From Odiellus spinosus (Eukaryota > Arthropoda > Arachnida > Opiliones > Phalangiidae), in the NCBI GenBank assembly GCA_963920705.1, contig OY987231.1, forward strand, positions 7,557,424 to 7,621,423: a stretch of 64,000 nt of DNA, given 5' to 3'. Every line of letters begins with the position of its first letter. Position 1 is the first letter of the stretch. This document shows positions 37,260-47,412 of this stretch, piece after piece. The notes under the pieces were generated by a model. The model made no database searches. It saw only the letters and a list, made by a program, of their open reading frames with translations, and was not told the origin of the DNA. The position numbers were made by a program, and so were the translations under genes.

Positions 37260-37560
37260 TGTAAGGTTGGATCCGGGATCCACCCTTTACACGACCAGCG
37301 CATCCTCCTCCATCTCCCCAGCTCAGATATGTCTCGTGACTCTCTCCCCTTCAACGTAATATCCTCCTAATACCACTATTTCTAAACAACCCCGCCCCGT
37401 AACGCTGTCCCCCGGAACTGTACTGCATCCCAATCGAAATCTACAACGGAATCATGTTGGAAACCACCTCCATAACCCTAGGAATGGTAAAAACCCACCA
37501 CCCCTCGTTAGTAGTTGTTGAAAGTTCTGGAAAATTGATTCGAACCCAGCTCGTACAAGC
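37260..37560. other. C-rich unassigned segment
   Basis: A stretch of unusually high C and CC content (for example CATCCTCCTCCATCTCCCCA) on the plus strand stands out against AT-rich surroundings. No ORF or known domain is present. It could be a degraded retroelement or a processed-transcript fragment. Confidence 0.3.
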
Positions 37561-37695
37561 GTAGATGTTTACTTATCAAGGTTCATTGTTGAATTATTTT
37601 ACTGTTGAGGTAATTTTTATTCGTGTTACTTGATTGTTTTATGAGTTAGACTACGATTCGGGCCACGTTCTCGAATTTAGGTTGTATCTACTTAA

Positions 37696-38112
37696 AGGGA
37701 GAATGCAACCTAACAACAAGTGATTTTTTTATCGATTCCTTATTGTTTAAATATACCTAAGTCACGTAAAAAAATTACGAACGAATATTAAACTAGAAAT
37801 AAATTTAAAACCGTTAAATAGGCTTAGTGGAATTTATGGAGATCCTGATTTCCTCGCGTATAAGGACTAGCGAGTAATCGAACGCGATTGTAAGTATCGT
37901 TGAGGACGACGGGCCTTTGCTCATTGGTCGCTTGACCTTACACAGAGGCATTTCAGGATCTCCATGAATCCCGATAAGCTTATTTTCCGGGTAAGTTTTA
38001 AATTTATTTCTAGTTTAATATTTGTTTTGTAAACTTTTTATTGGTGGATTAGGTCTATTTAAATGATAAGGAATCGATAAAAAATCACTTGTTATTAGCT
38101 TGCATTCTCCCT
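37696..38112. mobile_element. TTAA MITE family B, intact copy
   Basis: A 417-bp element has TTAA on both sides (37692-37695 and 38113-38116). The ends are AGGGAGAATGCAACCTAACA and a mirror form. The inner arms TTTATCGATTCCTTATTG / AAGGAATCGATAAA match the copy at 33948-34668. Confidence 0.85.
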
Positions 38113-39264
38113 TTAAAAGATATTTTCGAAAATGCTACTCAAATTCTATTTAAAATTTTAATATCGTATTACCTTACATCTTCCCGTGTTAATTAAGGCG
38201 CGAAATAAAAATCACAATTAAATGTAAGGTCAAAGGGTGGTGGATTTTTTTTTTTACATCTATCTTAGTCATATAGTCACCATTTAGCTTCCCTGCATAG
38301 GTTAACGCTTATACATGTACATTAAGGTACATCGTACTTAGCTTCCCTGCATAGGTTAACTCTTATACATGTACATTAAGATACATAGTTTTCGTACGTG
38401 ACATGGAAAACAAGGTTGCACGCCTTTGATTTCAGTATCATTTCATAGTGAAATATAATAGAGAGGATGAGGAGAAACCATATAGCTTATACTATAACTG
38501 GTCTTCCCTGTCGGAAATAGTACGTCAAAAATTTCAAGCTTTATTTTTATTAAAAGAATTGTAACTAATAGAAACGAAGGCTGAAGATGTTTAGGATTAC
38601 CTTCTAAGTCCGAGCCTACTCGCGGGTGGCTTCTCATACTTTTTAGAGTATATTTATATTGGTTACATTTCGGTAAACTTTGAGGTATAGTAGTCTTAAG
38701 TCTACCCGGTCTACCGTAAGGGGAGATAGCCTCTCGTACATTAATATCAAAAGCGGGAGCTTTAAAAATACAGGGGTCTTCTTATTTTTGCTTTACTTTT
38801 CGGTGGAAAGTGCGTGGAAAGGCCGAGCAACCGTGAGTGATAAAGTGGTCTTGTCTCCGCGCTAAAAAGATATAAAGAAAAAAAAACTCTTTGAAACATT
38901 TGTCGCATCTTTCGTAGCTTGAGTTCGCTACGGTTAGTACCTTTTAACTCCGAGTTTTATTGGCCATCAACGCTAAATAAGACGTTATTATAAGGGGTTT
39001 TATCTTGGAACATTTCCTTGTCATATTGCTATCCAAGTTTTGATATTTATTAGAAGCGTGTTTTTATTTTAAACGGCTACGCGTACGTGAATGGCTGTTT
39101 TAAGCGATGCGGGTGGGAGGGGGCGGTATATGAAAGATTAAATCTTACGACACTTTTATTTCAAGCACGCGCTTAATGTAGTACCTGCCCGGAAACTTTC
39201 GGACGAAAGAGTACCCAGTCGAGGGGTCGTCACGTGACAAAATACCCTACAGTTTGGTTAAATT

Positions 39265-39601
39265 TTTATAGAAGTAAACGTAAATTCGGGCCAGTCATAT
39301 TATAACCTTCAACAGCGCTTGTAATATCCTAACATTAAGAGAATAGGCATGCGTTGGATGACCAATGACTTGGACATCAAACGCCGGCCTATTCTTTCAA
39401 TGTTAGAACATTACATTAATAATGTAATATATTATATATTATATTATAATATATTATATATAATAATATGATTGGCCCAAATTTATACTTTCTTACATTC
39501 AAACTTAACCAAACTTTTAGAAATTAATTTAAACACTAAAAAAGTGTCTAATAATTGTGAATACGATTCCGAAAATAAATTCAGAAGTTGTTTTTAGCTC
39601 C
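39265..39601. mobile_element. Family A MITE copy, right end replaced by a minisatellite
   Basis: The family A centre is present (AACAGCGCTTGTAATATCCT, GCCGGCCTATTCTTT), with an extra TA-rich insert at 39,415-39,470. The right arm stops at TTTTTAGCTCC, exactly where the array of AAAATGGTTTTAAAATCTC units begins. Confidence 0.72.
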
Positions 39602-40690
39602 AAAATGGTTTTAAAATCTCAAAATATCTCACGAAATTTGTTCAAAAAACTATCCCCAAAATGGTTTTAAAATCGAACCCCAAAATTGTTTTAAAATCTC
39701 TCCCAAAATGGTTTTAAAATCTCTCCCAAAAATGGTTTGAAAATTCTCAAAATATCTCACAAAATTGGTTTTAAATTCTATCCTAAAAATGGTTGTCAAA
39801 TCTCTCCCAAAAATGGTTTTCAAATCTCTCCCAAAAATGGTTGTCAAATCTCTCCCAAAAATGGTTGTCAAATCTCCCAAAAATGGTTGTCAAATCTCTC
39901 CCAAAAATGGTTGTCAAATCTCTCCCAAAAATGGTTGTCAAATCTCTCCCAAAAATGGTTGTCAAATCTCTCCCAAAAATGCTTGTCAAATCTCTCCCAA
40001 AAATGGTTGTCAAATCTCTCCCAAAAATGGTTTTAAAATTTCTCCCAAAATTATTTTAAAATCTATCCCCAAAATGGTTTTTAAAATCTATCCCAAAATA
40101 GTTTTAAAATCTATCCCCAAAATGGTTTTCAAATCTCCCCCAAAAATGGTTTTCAAATCTATCCCAAAATGGTTTTAAAATCTCTGCCAAAATGGTTTTA
40201 AAATCTCTCCCAAAATTATTTCAAAATCTCTCCAAAAATGGTTTTAAAATCTCTCCCAAAAATGGTTTTAAAATCTCTCCCAAAAATGGTTTTAAAATCT
40301 CTCCCAAAAATGGTTTTAAAATCTCTCCCAAAAATGGTTTTAAAATCTCTCCCAAAAATGGTTTTAAAATCTCTCCCAAAAATGGTTTTAAAATCTCTCC
40401 CAAAAATTGTTTTAAAATCTCTCCCAAAATGGTTTTAAAATCTCTCTTAAAATGGTTTTAAAATCTCTCCCAAAAATGGTTTTAAAATCTCTCCCAAAAA
40501 TGGTTTTAAAATCTCTCCCAAAAATTGTTTTAAAATCTCTCCCAAAATGGTTTTAAAATCTCTCTTAAAATGGTTTTAAAATCTCTCTCAAAATGGTTTT
40601 AAAATCTCTCCCAAAATGGTTTTAAAATCTCTCCAAAAATGGTTTTAAAATCTCTCTCAAAATGGTTTTAAAATATCCAAATATATCCCA
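39602..40690. repeat. 22-23-bp minisatellite, about 45 copies (locus 1)
   Basis: The unit is TGGTTTTAAAATCTCTCCCA plus AAA. A block near 39,785-40,015 reads TGGTTGTCAAATCTC, whereas the rest reads TTTTAAAATC. Unit length shifts between 22 and 24 by changes in the A run. The many overlapping open frames on both strands (such as KSLPKMVLKSLPK) are translations of the repeat. Confidence 0.96.
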
Positions 40691-41168
40691 AAATCTCTTA
40701 AAAATACTTAATACCTTATTTGCAAAAATGGCAAGTGCTCTGGTCTTTCCTCCTCTATTTGGCAACACGCCCGAAGCTATACACTCTATAACTATCTATT
40801 GACTTAAAAAGAGGAAAATCTATGTTTGCGTGTGTTACTAATTCGAGGCCTAGAGATTCTCTAATAGCAGACGATACGGACAAGGTCAGGAATATTATGA
40901 AAACGTAAAAGATACGTCGTCTGCTTAAAGCAGCTGATTGCGTTTCTAGTGGCAACAATCTTAGCTTATGATTATGAAACCTTTTTTGTTTTATCTACTC
41001 TACGCCTGATAACGTGATCAAATTATGATAAAATGAAAATGCAATTCATCGTTCGTAATTTTTCCCCTTTAATAATTCGATGCTTTATTAAATATTATGC
41101 AAGTAGATTGTACAATTTCGTTAATAATCCTGGGGCCAAGTTTAAAATCCAAAGTATATTGACTTTAA

Positions 41169-42071
41169 AGGACAAGTCTCATTTAGTTTAACATTTTAGT
41201 AGAACTCATGAGACTAAAAAATCGTCTAAAAATTCTTTATTTTTAACGAAACAGTTATTTACATAATAAACTATAATAGCTAAATTGAGATCATTTCTTC
41301 ACTTTGATTTTTTAATTTTAATTAAATACATTGAAACCGTCGTCTGATTTAAATGGGTCAATCAGAGGCTCGCGCCCTCGAATGGCCATTATCCTTATTG
41401 CTACAAAAGGGTGACACGCTAGCCTCTTTTAAAACTTTTCAATTTAAAGTGTTAGCCCGCTCCACACGTTTGAGGTGATAGCAAAAACCCATGAAAATGT
41501 TCTAGAATTTTCAAGATTTTTCTAGACTTTTCTAGAATTTTCTAGAATTTTCAAGATTTTTCTAGAATTTTCAAGATTTTTCTAGAATTTTCAAGATTTT
41601 TTGTAGAATTTTCAAGATTTTTCTAGACTTTTCTAGAATTTTCAAGATTTTTCTAGACTTTTCTAGAATTTTCAAGATTTTTCTAGACTTTTCTAGAATT
41701 TTCAAGATTTTTCTAGACTTTTCTAGAATATTCAAGATTCTTCTAGACTTTTCTAGAATTTTCCAGAACTTTCCAGGAAAGACCTTTCTAGCGCTTTCAA
41801 GCACTAAACCCCTCCAGACTCTTCTACAACATTCTTGGAAAAGCTACGGACGTACGGACATTGTAAATTAATAGTGTTTGATTATGCTATATCCGGTTTA
41901 GTTTAAAAAACTAGAAGATTTGGGAATAATTATATATTTTTAATCATCTTTTTAATTTCATTCGTGGCTCGATATTGAAGCTCCTATTCCCATGCATTTT
42001 GTCAATGCTCTCAGTGAGATTTCTTTGAATATATTGGTAACCAAAAACGGGAATTTCGTGGGAGTTGTCCT
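41169..42071. mobile_element. Possible TTAA element carrying the 41.5-kb array
   Basis: TTAA|AGGACAAGTCTC at the left and TTGTCCT|TTAA at the right (42072-42075) bracket 903 bp. The left terminal 13-mer AGGACAAGTCTCA also occurs mirrored at 45,275-45,288, so the true partner end is uncertain. It contains the minisatellite at 41,505-41,785. Confidence 0.45.
41505..41785. repeat. 30-bp array of heat-shock-element-like pentamers (locus 1)
   Basis: The main unit is TTCTAGAATTTTCAAGATTT plus TTCTAGACTT. Read in 5-bp steps it alternates TTC and GA(A/T/C): TTC-TA-GAA-TT-TTC-AA-GAT-TT-TTC-TA-GAC. Many windows therefore contain the full consensus TTCnnGAAnnTTC. The 77-codon minus-strand frame here is repeat translation. 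Confidence 0.85.
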
Positions 42072-42088
42072 TTAATATTTATTTAACT

Positions 42089-42090
<2 letters not shown>

Positions 42091-42122
<32 letters not shown>
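42091..42122. repeat. Poly-T tract
   Basis: About 32 consecutive T residues, 16 bp after a TTAA-flanked end. Similar homopolymers lie at 27,749-27,778, 48,868-48,889 (A) and 61,134-61,156. These are unreliable places for assembly and for alignment. Confidence 0.9.
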
Positions 42123-42123
<1 letters not shown>

Positions 42124-42485
42124 GAAACGAGATATCTCAATATTTGCGTATTTACCTCATAAGCAAGCGGATTAAATTACGTACGGAATTGTGTAGGGGT
42201 ATATATTAAATAAAGGCAAGAACTAATTAATAAACTCCAGAACTTGCTGTAATGCCGAAATATAATAATTAATATTTATTTTGTAACAAGGTTGTAGGCA
42301 AACAGAGCCTATTCGGGAACTCGTGGTGGTTGCCAAGTCAATACTTACATACATAGCGTAAAAATAAAAAATAATTAAAATGAATTACCGGTAAATACAA
42401 ATAATTATAATAAAAATTAAGGTTATTAAGAACAGTATTGTCACGTTACCCCCTCCCTACCGGATTAAAATTGATTATTAAATAA

Positions 42486-42716
42486 TAAGGGACATAACTC
42501 ATTTTTTAACAAATTTGAAAAATAGGCTTGACAGGGATACGTTGGGAGTATCACAGCTAATAAAGTATATTAACTCCTCCCTTGATATAAAGATAAATAG
42601 TTACTTCTATTGAGTTTTTTCATAAACTGCATTTTTAAGATTTAAAGTAGGCTTAGCTGGGATATTCCCAACGTATCCCTGCTAAGCCTATTTTTCGAGC
42701 ATGTCCCTTATTATTT
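42486..42716. mobile_element. Short foldback element
   Basis: The left arm GGGACATAACTC...AAAATAGGCTTGACAGGGATACGTTGGGA is mirrored by TCCCAACGTATCCCTGCTAA...GAGCATGTCCC at the right. The stem is about 60 bp, the loop about 110 bp, and there is no ORF. Confidence 0.75.
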
Positions 42717-43033
42717 GTATAATCAATTTTAATTATTGAGACTAGTATATATACTTAAACGTCAAAATGTGAGTTTTTGGGTATAGCTTCCAATTTGAAG
42801 AAAACGGTTCCTTTTCAATATAGGTTGAATAAAATCGTGTTTGTTTGAAAGGTAAAGTTCCCCAAAAATTAAAAATTTTGATGTTTAAACCAAGAAATAT
42901 CATTTTTTTATGCTTAATTTATTTATTTATTTATTTTTAATTAGCTGTAAAGATTCTTTAACTAATGGTAGAATTATTTTTTTTTAAAGTTGATTTGAAC
43001 GGTTACTAAGTCTATATAGTGTGAATCTAGAGA

Positions 43034-44776
43034 TACGGTCACGGTAACATTTCTCAATCAATTTGAAACGGTAAAATCAACCCAATATTCAAATCGCCAG
43101 GAATTGTTTTAAGAGCCCGGTGTTCACTCATTATCTTTACAAATGGATTTAGTGTAACTTCATCTATCGATTGTTGAAATCGAATCTGTATGAAACTGGT
43201 TCCCGAAGCAGTTTCGAGAAATCGAATCAATTCGATTAGACGAAAGATTGATTTTTGTTCACATGACTGTAGCAAAATGTTTTGAAACGGTTTAAATCAA
43301 TTCCAAACATACGTTCTCGGGCTTCACAAATTAGTTCTTTGTAAAATGGAATTTTTTTTATTTTTTTATTTGTCTCGCGTCGAATTGTAATTATCAGCGA
43401 ACACACTGCGAAACTTGTTAAACTAGTTCTTAAAGAAGAAGTCTCGTGATATTTATTTTTCTACTTTATTAATTAGTGTTCTTAATAACAGTTGGCAGAT
43501 TGAATAATGCCTATTTTAACGAAAAGAAATTGATAAAAATCACTAGAATTAGAGCTTCATTTTCCGTTTAAATAGTTTCGTTATTTGATAGAACTCCAGA
43601 TTTAACATTTACCCATTTTGAAAATGCGCTTGTCACTCAAGTAAAATTGTTTAAATATCGTTAATCAAGTCCCCAAAAAGGTTTTAAAATCTATCCCAAA
43701 AATGGTTTTAAATCTCACCCAAAATGGTTTTAAAATCTCTCCCAAAACAGTTCTAAATCCTACTAAAAATGATTTTAAAAATCTATCCCAAATGGATTTA
43801 AAATCTATCCCCAAAATGGTTTTAAAATCTATCCCCAAAATGGTTTTTAAATCCCTCCCAAAATGGTTTTAAAATCCCTCCCAAAATGGTTTTAAAATCT
43901 CTCCCAAAATGGTTTTCAAATCTCTCCCAAAATGGTTTTTAAATCTCTCCCAAAATGGTTTTAAAATCTCTCCCAAAATGGTTTTAAAATCTCTCCCAAA
44001 ATGGTTTTTAAATCTCTCCCAAAATGGTTTTAAAATCTCTCCCAAAATGGTTTTAAAATCTCTCCCAAAATGGTTTTTAAATCTCTCCCAAAATGGTTTT
44101 TAAATCTCTCTCAAAATGGTTTTAAAATCTCTCCCAAAATGGTTTTAAAATCTCTCCCAAAATGGTTTTAAATCTCTCCCAGACCTGACTTTACCTGACA
44201 CCATAATCCTTTTAGCGATATTTAAACAATTTTACTTGAGTGACATAAAGGCTAGGTCTAAATGTTAAATCTGGAGTTCTGTCAAATAACGAAACTATTC
44301 GGTGGTTAAAGGGAAATTGAAGCCTAAATAGTCATTTTTTCTATCAATGCCTTTTCGTTAAAATGGGCTACAATCACCAAAAAAATTATGAAAACTTATT
44401 CTAGCTAAAAAGAACCGTTCAAAACGGCTAAATATTTTTTATGTACAATAAATTGACGTATTTAGTTAGCGAGATGTTAGCTGCGTTCATACTAGGCCTT
44501 GGAATCGATTTAAACCGTTTCAAAACGTTTCGTTAGAGTCGTGTGAATATAGTCAACCGTCTTTTCACGAATCGAGTTGATTCGATTTCTCGAAACTGCT
44601 TCGGGAACCAGTTTCATACCGATTTGGTTTTAACAACCGATAGATGAAGCTACAATAAATCGATTTATAAAGATAATGCGTGAACAAGTGACGCTTGTAA
44701 CGATTATCGTCGATTTTAATATCGGTTTGCTGATTTTACCGTTTCAAATCAATTAAGAAATGCTAATGTGACCGTA
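43034..44776. repeat. 1.74-kb inverted duplication with a minisatellite in its loop
   Basis: The left arm (43,034-43,670) and right arm (44,190-44,776) mirror each other in several ordered blocks: TACGGTCACGGTAACATTTC; GAAACTGGTTCCCGAAGCAG (with the right-arm mirror at about 44,598); ATAGTTTCGTTATTTGA; and ACTCAAGTAAAATTGTTTAA. Segments between blocks have diverged. The loop is the array 43,675-44,185. The outer blocks are copies of the repeat at 36,803-37,060. Confidence 0.82.
43675..44185. repeat. 22-23-bp minisatellite (locus 2), same unit as 39.6 kb
   Basis: About 22 copies of TGGTTTTAAAATCTCTCCCA plus AA, the same unit as the array 3 kb to the left but mostly with one A fewer. It lies precisely between the arms of the 43,034-44,776 inverted repeat. 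Confidence 0.95.
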
Positions 44777-44930
44777 GCTGTTGAAAACTCGCTGAGAGCT
44801 ACAAAATGAGGCCAATTACTACAAAATCGACCCATAAATAATAATTTAATAATTAAAAATTTAATGCAATTATCTTAATCAAGGCTAGGAGGATATAGCC
44901 CTGTATGCTCCTAGTTCAAGGTATACATCA

Positions 44931-44994
44931 CGCTCTTGACGTCACGAGGAAATATATAAATATTAAAATATTCCTTCGTGACGTCAAGAGCGTG
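44931..44994. repeat. Hairpin with paired CRE (TGACGTCA) sites
   Basis: CACGCTCTTGACGTCACGAG is mirrored by CTTCGTGACGTCAAGAGCGTG around an AT-rich loop, giving a stem of about 23 bp. Each arm holds TGACGTCA, the ATF/CREB palindrome. It is probably the core of a decayed MITE. Confidence 0.75.
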
Positions 44995-45699
44995 ATTCTA
45001 GCCAATTACGTACTAAAAAATTCACGCTTTAGTCTATTTTAGTTGAATTCCATTTGTTGTATTTGTTCGAATTCTGTTTGAATATTTCAATTTGGACTAA
45101 TTTTGAGCAAATTAGTCGACTATTCCTCATAGAGAAAGCATAATTCTTTGGTTGTTCTGCGCGAGCGCGTTGAAATGAAAAGCAACTCTGACGTCAGGTT
45201 AAATTGAAATTCACGTGATTGACGAGGCCCGAATTGAGTCATGTTGGGTGTCTGCTTTGATAATTGTTGTTTTAAGTGAGACTTGTCCTTTGAATATGCG
45301 GTACCTGTAAGATCAAAGTTGAAATATTGGGGACGCTAGTCGCGTAATGGTAATTGCTTATTCCGCCTCCCCCCTTTATAGCTTAGCTGTCTCCTAGAAA
45401 CGTATAGTAACGAACGGCAATTATTTTTACCGCAACCTAATCCTGCGTGCCGCGCAGTCAGATATTAGGAGAAAAAATAAAAATTTATCCAGTTTATATA
45501 TATATATATATTATTATTAACTCTAGACCTGGTTTCTTTTAAATGGAATTTAGATAAACTGGTATTGAAGTATACCTATACGATTCTTATTTTTACGTGT
45601 CAAGGGCTTTTTGGCGAGCGAAAATTTTTCTTTCTTTCAGCACTCGAAATATATTTTTATTTATTTTTTTAAGTATGCCTGCGTTTAAACGAAGCCATG

Positions 45700-45975
45700 A
45701 ATAGAGCTCGGAATTCGTGTAACTTTTTTTAATTGAATAAGACCATCGTGAATGTCAATCAGATATTATCCGTTCGCGAAATAACTTATACATTTCTTAT
45801 TCGAGTTAACGTATACCCAAATGTAAGGCAAACTTTTAATTCGTACTCATTGTTATAGTAAATTGATACGTTATACGAGTTATTCATTCGCCGATAAGAA
45901 CAATTTGAAACTCGAGTTTCTTTGCGGATTTTAACCAAAATTGAGATCTCGAAGCTAGAATGCAGTAATTTAAAA
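45700..45975 (-). repeat. Dispersed family C repeat, minus-strand copy
   Basis: GACCATCGTGAATGTCAATC, CTTATTCGAGTTAACGTATA and GTTATTCATTCGCCGATAAG occur in the same order, reversed, at 55,060-55,346 and partly at 51,340-51,510. A 106-codon minus-strand frame (45786-46106) overlaps but is just repeat sequence. Its frame is not open in the other copies. Confidence 0.75.
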
Positions 45976-46569
45976 CGAAATTTCGTTGTAAAGTCCGACG
46001 TATAGAATATTTCAATCATGAAGTCGCCCATTAGAATTTTACCATAATTTTGTTTGATTTCTCTTAATTGAAAAAAAATACTCTTTGATTTATTAATTAG
46101 TCCCATCTCCTATATATTCTTCAACTTTGAAACGATAATTGAGTAAACTTAAAATTTTATTTGAATTTAATTAAGCTTTTATTCGCGAACTCTTTTCCAA
46201 AACCCCCTTTTTTTTTTCGCTAATAAAGTTAACATTGGTTGATTTTCGCAAACAAAAGGGCAAATTTATAAACGTCTTAGTTCAATATTTATTTTTAATC
46301 AATTCCGTAATTTAGAACCAAGTTCCCTTTTCATTCATATTCAATGTTCAAATATAAGAGGAGTTTGCAACGAACCTTGAAGCTGCGCATGCCTCGGAGG
46401 TTTATGGTTAAGTTCCTACCTCTGACATATATGAAGGCCAAATGCATATAGCCTAGCTTCTACTCTTATGCGAATAAGCTTATTAATATATAAATTACTT
46501 ATGCTATGCGCTATATTTAAATTATTTTGCTTGTTAAATTTTCCCCAAGCATTTTGACTCTTGTGTGAC

Positions 46570-47000
46570 TTTAAGTGAGGCTGTCACTATTTTTTTCAAA
46601 TCTCTATGGATTATATTTTTAGTTTTATTAAAAATTGTATACCTCTGACGATTGACGTTCTTAAGAAACCTTCAAAAATGATATATATTTTTTCTATATA
46701 TGACGTAGTTTATTTCTGGAACGTAATTAACGATAATTATCGTACGAAAGTTATTTGACTTTCTGGATTAAGTACTTTTACGAAATAGACCTCACGAAAG
46801 CGACCTTATCATTGGTGCCAGAATGCCTGAGAAATAACTGTAGGCTCTACAATAACCATGCAACCATAGTGCGATGACGTAGTAATGTTGGGAATTTTTG
46901 TTTAAAAATTTCGAAAATGGCGATTATTAATATGTGTTTTACTTTCGCGGTAATTATTTCTATACATAAATTTTGAATCCTTTTTTAACGATCTTTCCGA
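46570..47000 (-). repeat. Dispersed family D repeat, copy 1
   Basis: TGAGGCTGTCAC, CTTTCTGGATTAAGTACTTT, TGACGTAGTA and GGTAATTATTTC also occur, partly reversed, at 62,345-62,690. Shorter pieces are at 49,880-50,000, 53,250-53,420 and about 57,840-57,885. It is non-coding. Confidence 0.65.
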
Positions 47001-47130
47001 AAATTCTTCTCAATCTCTGTTTGTAGTTCAAGAAAAAATTACATTTAAAATATTCGTCAGGGATATTAATTTAAATGATCAGGGAAAACTGAAAAATTTC
47101 GTCATGAAAAAAGGATTCAATCCGTAAAAT

Positions 47131-47412
47131 TTAACCATAGACCAAGAAAGTTTTTCACCCTGGACACGCGCCGTGCAGATATCTCTGCCTTCCACTGTAG
47201 TTTTCCAGATTTTTTAAATAGTTAGGGATCTTGGTGGGGACCCTCTAGCGGTCATCAAGCCAATTATCGTATCTGCGCAGGCGCGTTAGCGGTAGAGATG
47301 TTTGGAAGGAAGAGTACTAAGCGTACTAGTACCGCCTCTATCGGCAATAACAGTTAGTAACGACGTAGGGAGCACGTCATGTGTCCAGAGTGAAACCCTT
47401 AGTCTATGATTT
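47131..47412. mobile_element. 280-bp MITE-like element
   Basis: TTAACCATAGACCAAGAAAG...TTTCACCCTGGACACG at the left is mirrored by GTGTCCAGAGTGAAACCCTT...AGTCTATGATTTAA at the right. The interior is GC-richer and has no ORF. Confidence 0.65.

Noticed and set aside
37530-37575. Possible tRNA T-arm (GGGTTCGAATC on the minus strand)
   Set aside because: No acceptor stem, D-arm or anticodon arm can be laid out around it.
39650-40461. Several overlapping frames of 66-137 codons on both strands
   Set aside because: Repeat translations of the 22-23-bp array, with no start context or splice context.
41169-45288. A single 4.1-kb transposon with AGGACAAGTCTCA ends
   Set aside because: The ends match well, but an alternative closer end exists at 42,071, and the interval contains several other complete elements, so the pairing cannot be supported.
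45786-46106. 106-codon minus-strand frame
   Set aside because: Mostly family C repeat; the matching copies at 51 kb and 55 kb do not keep the frame open.
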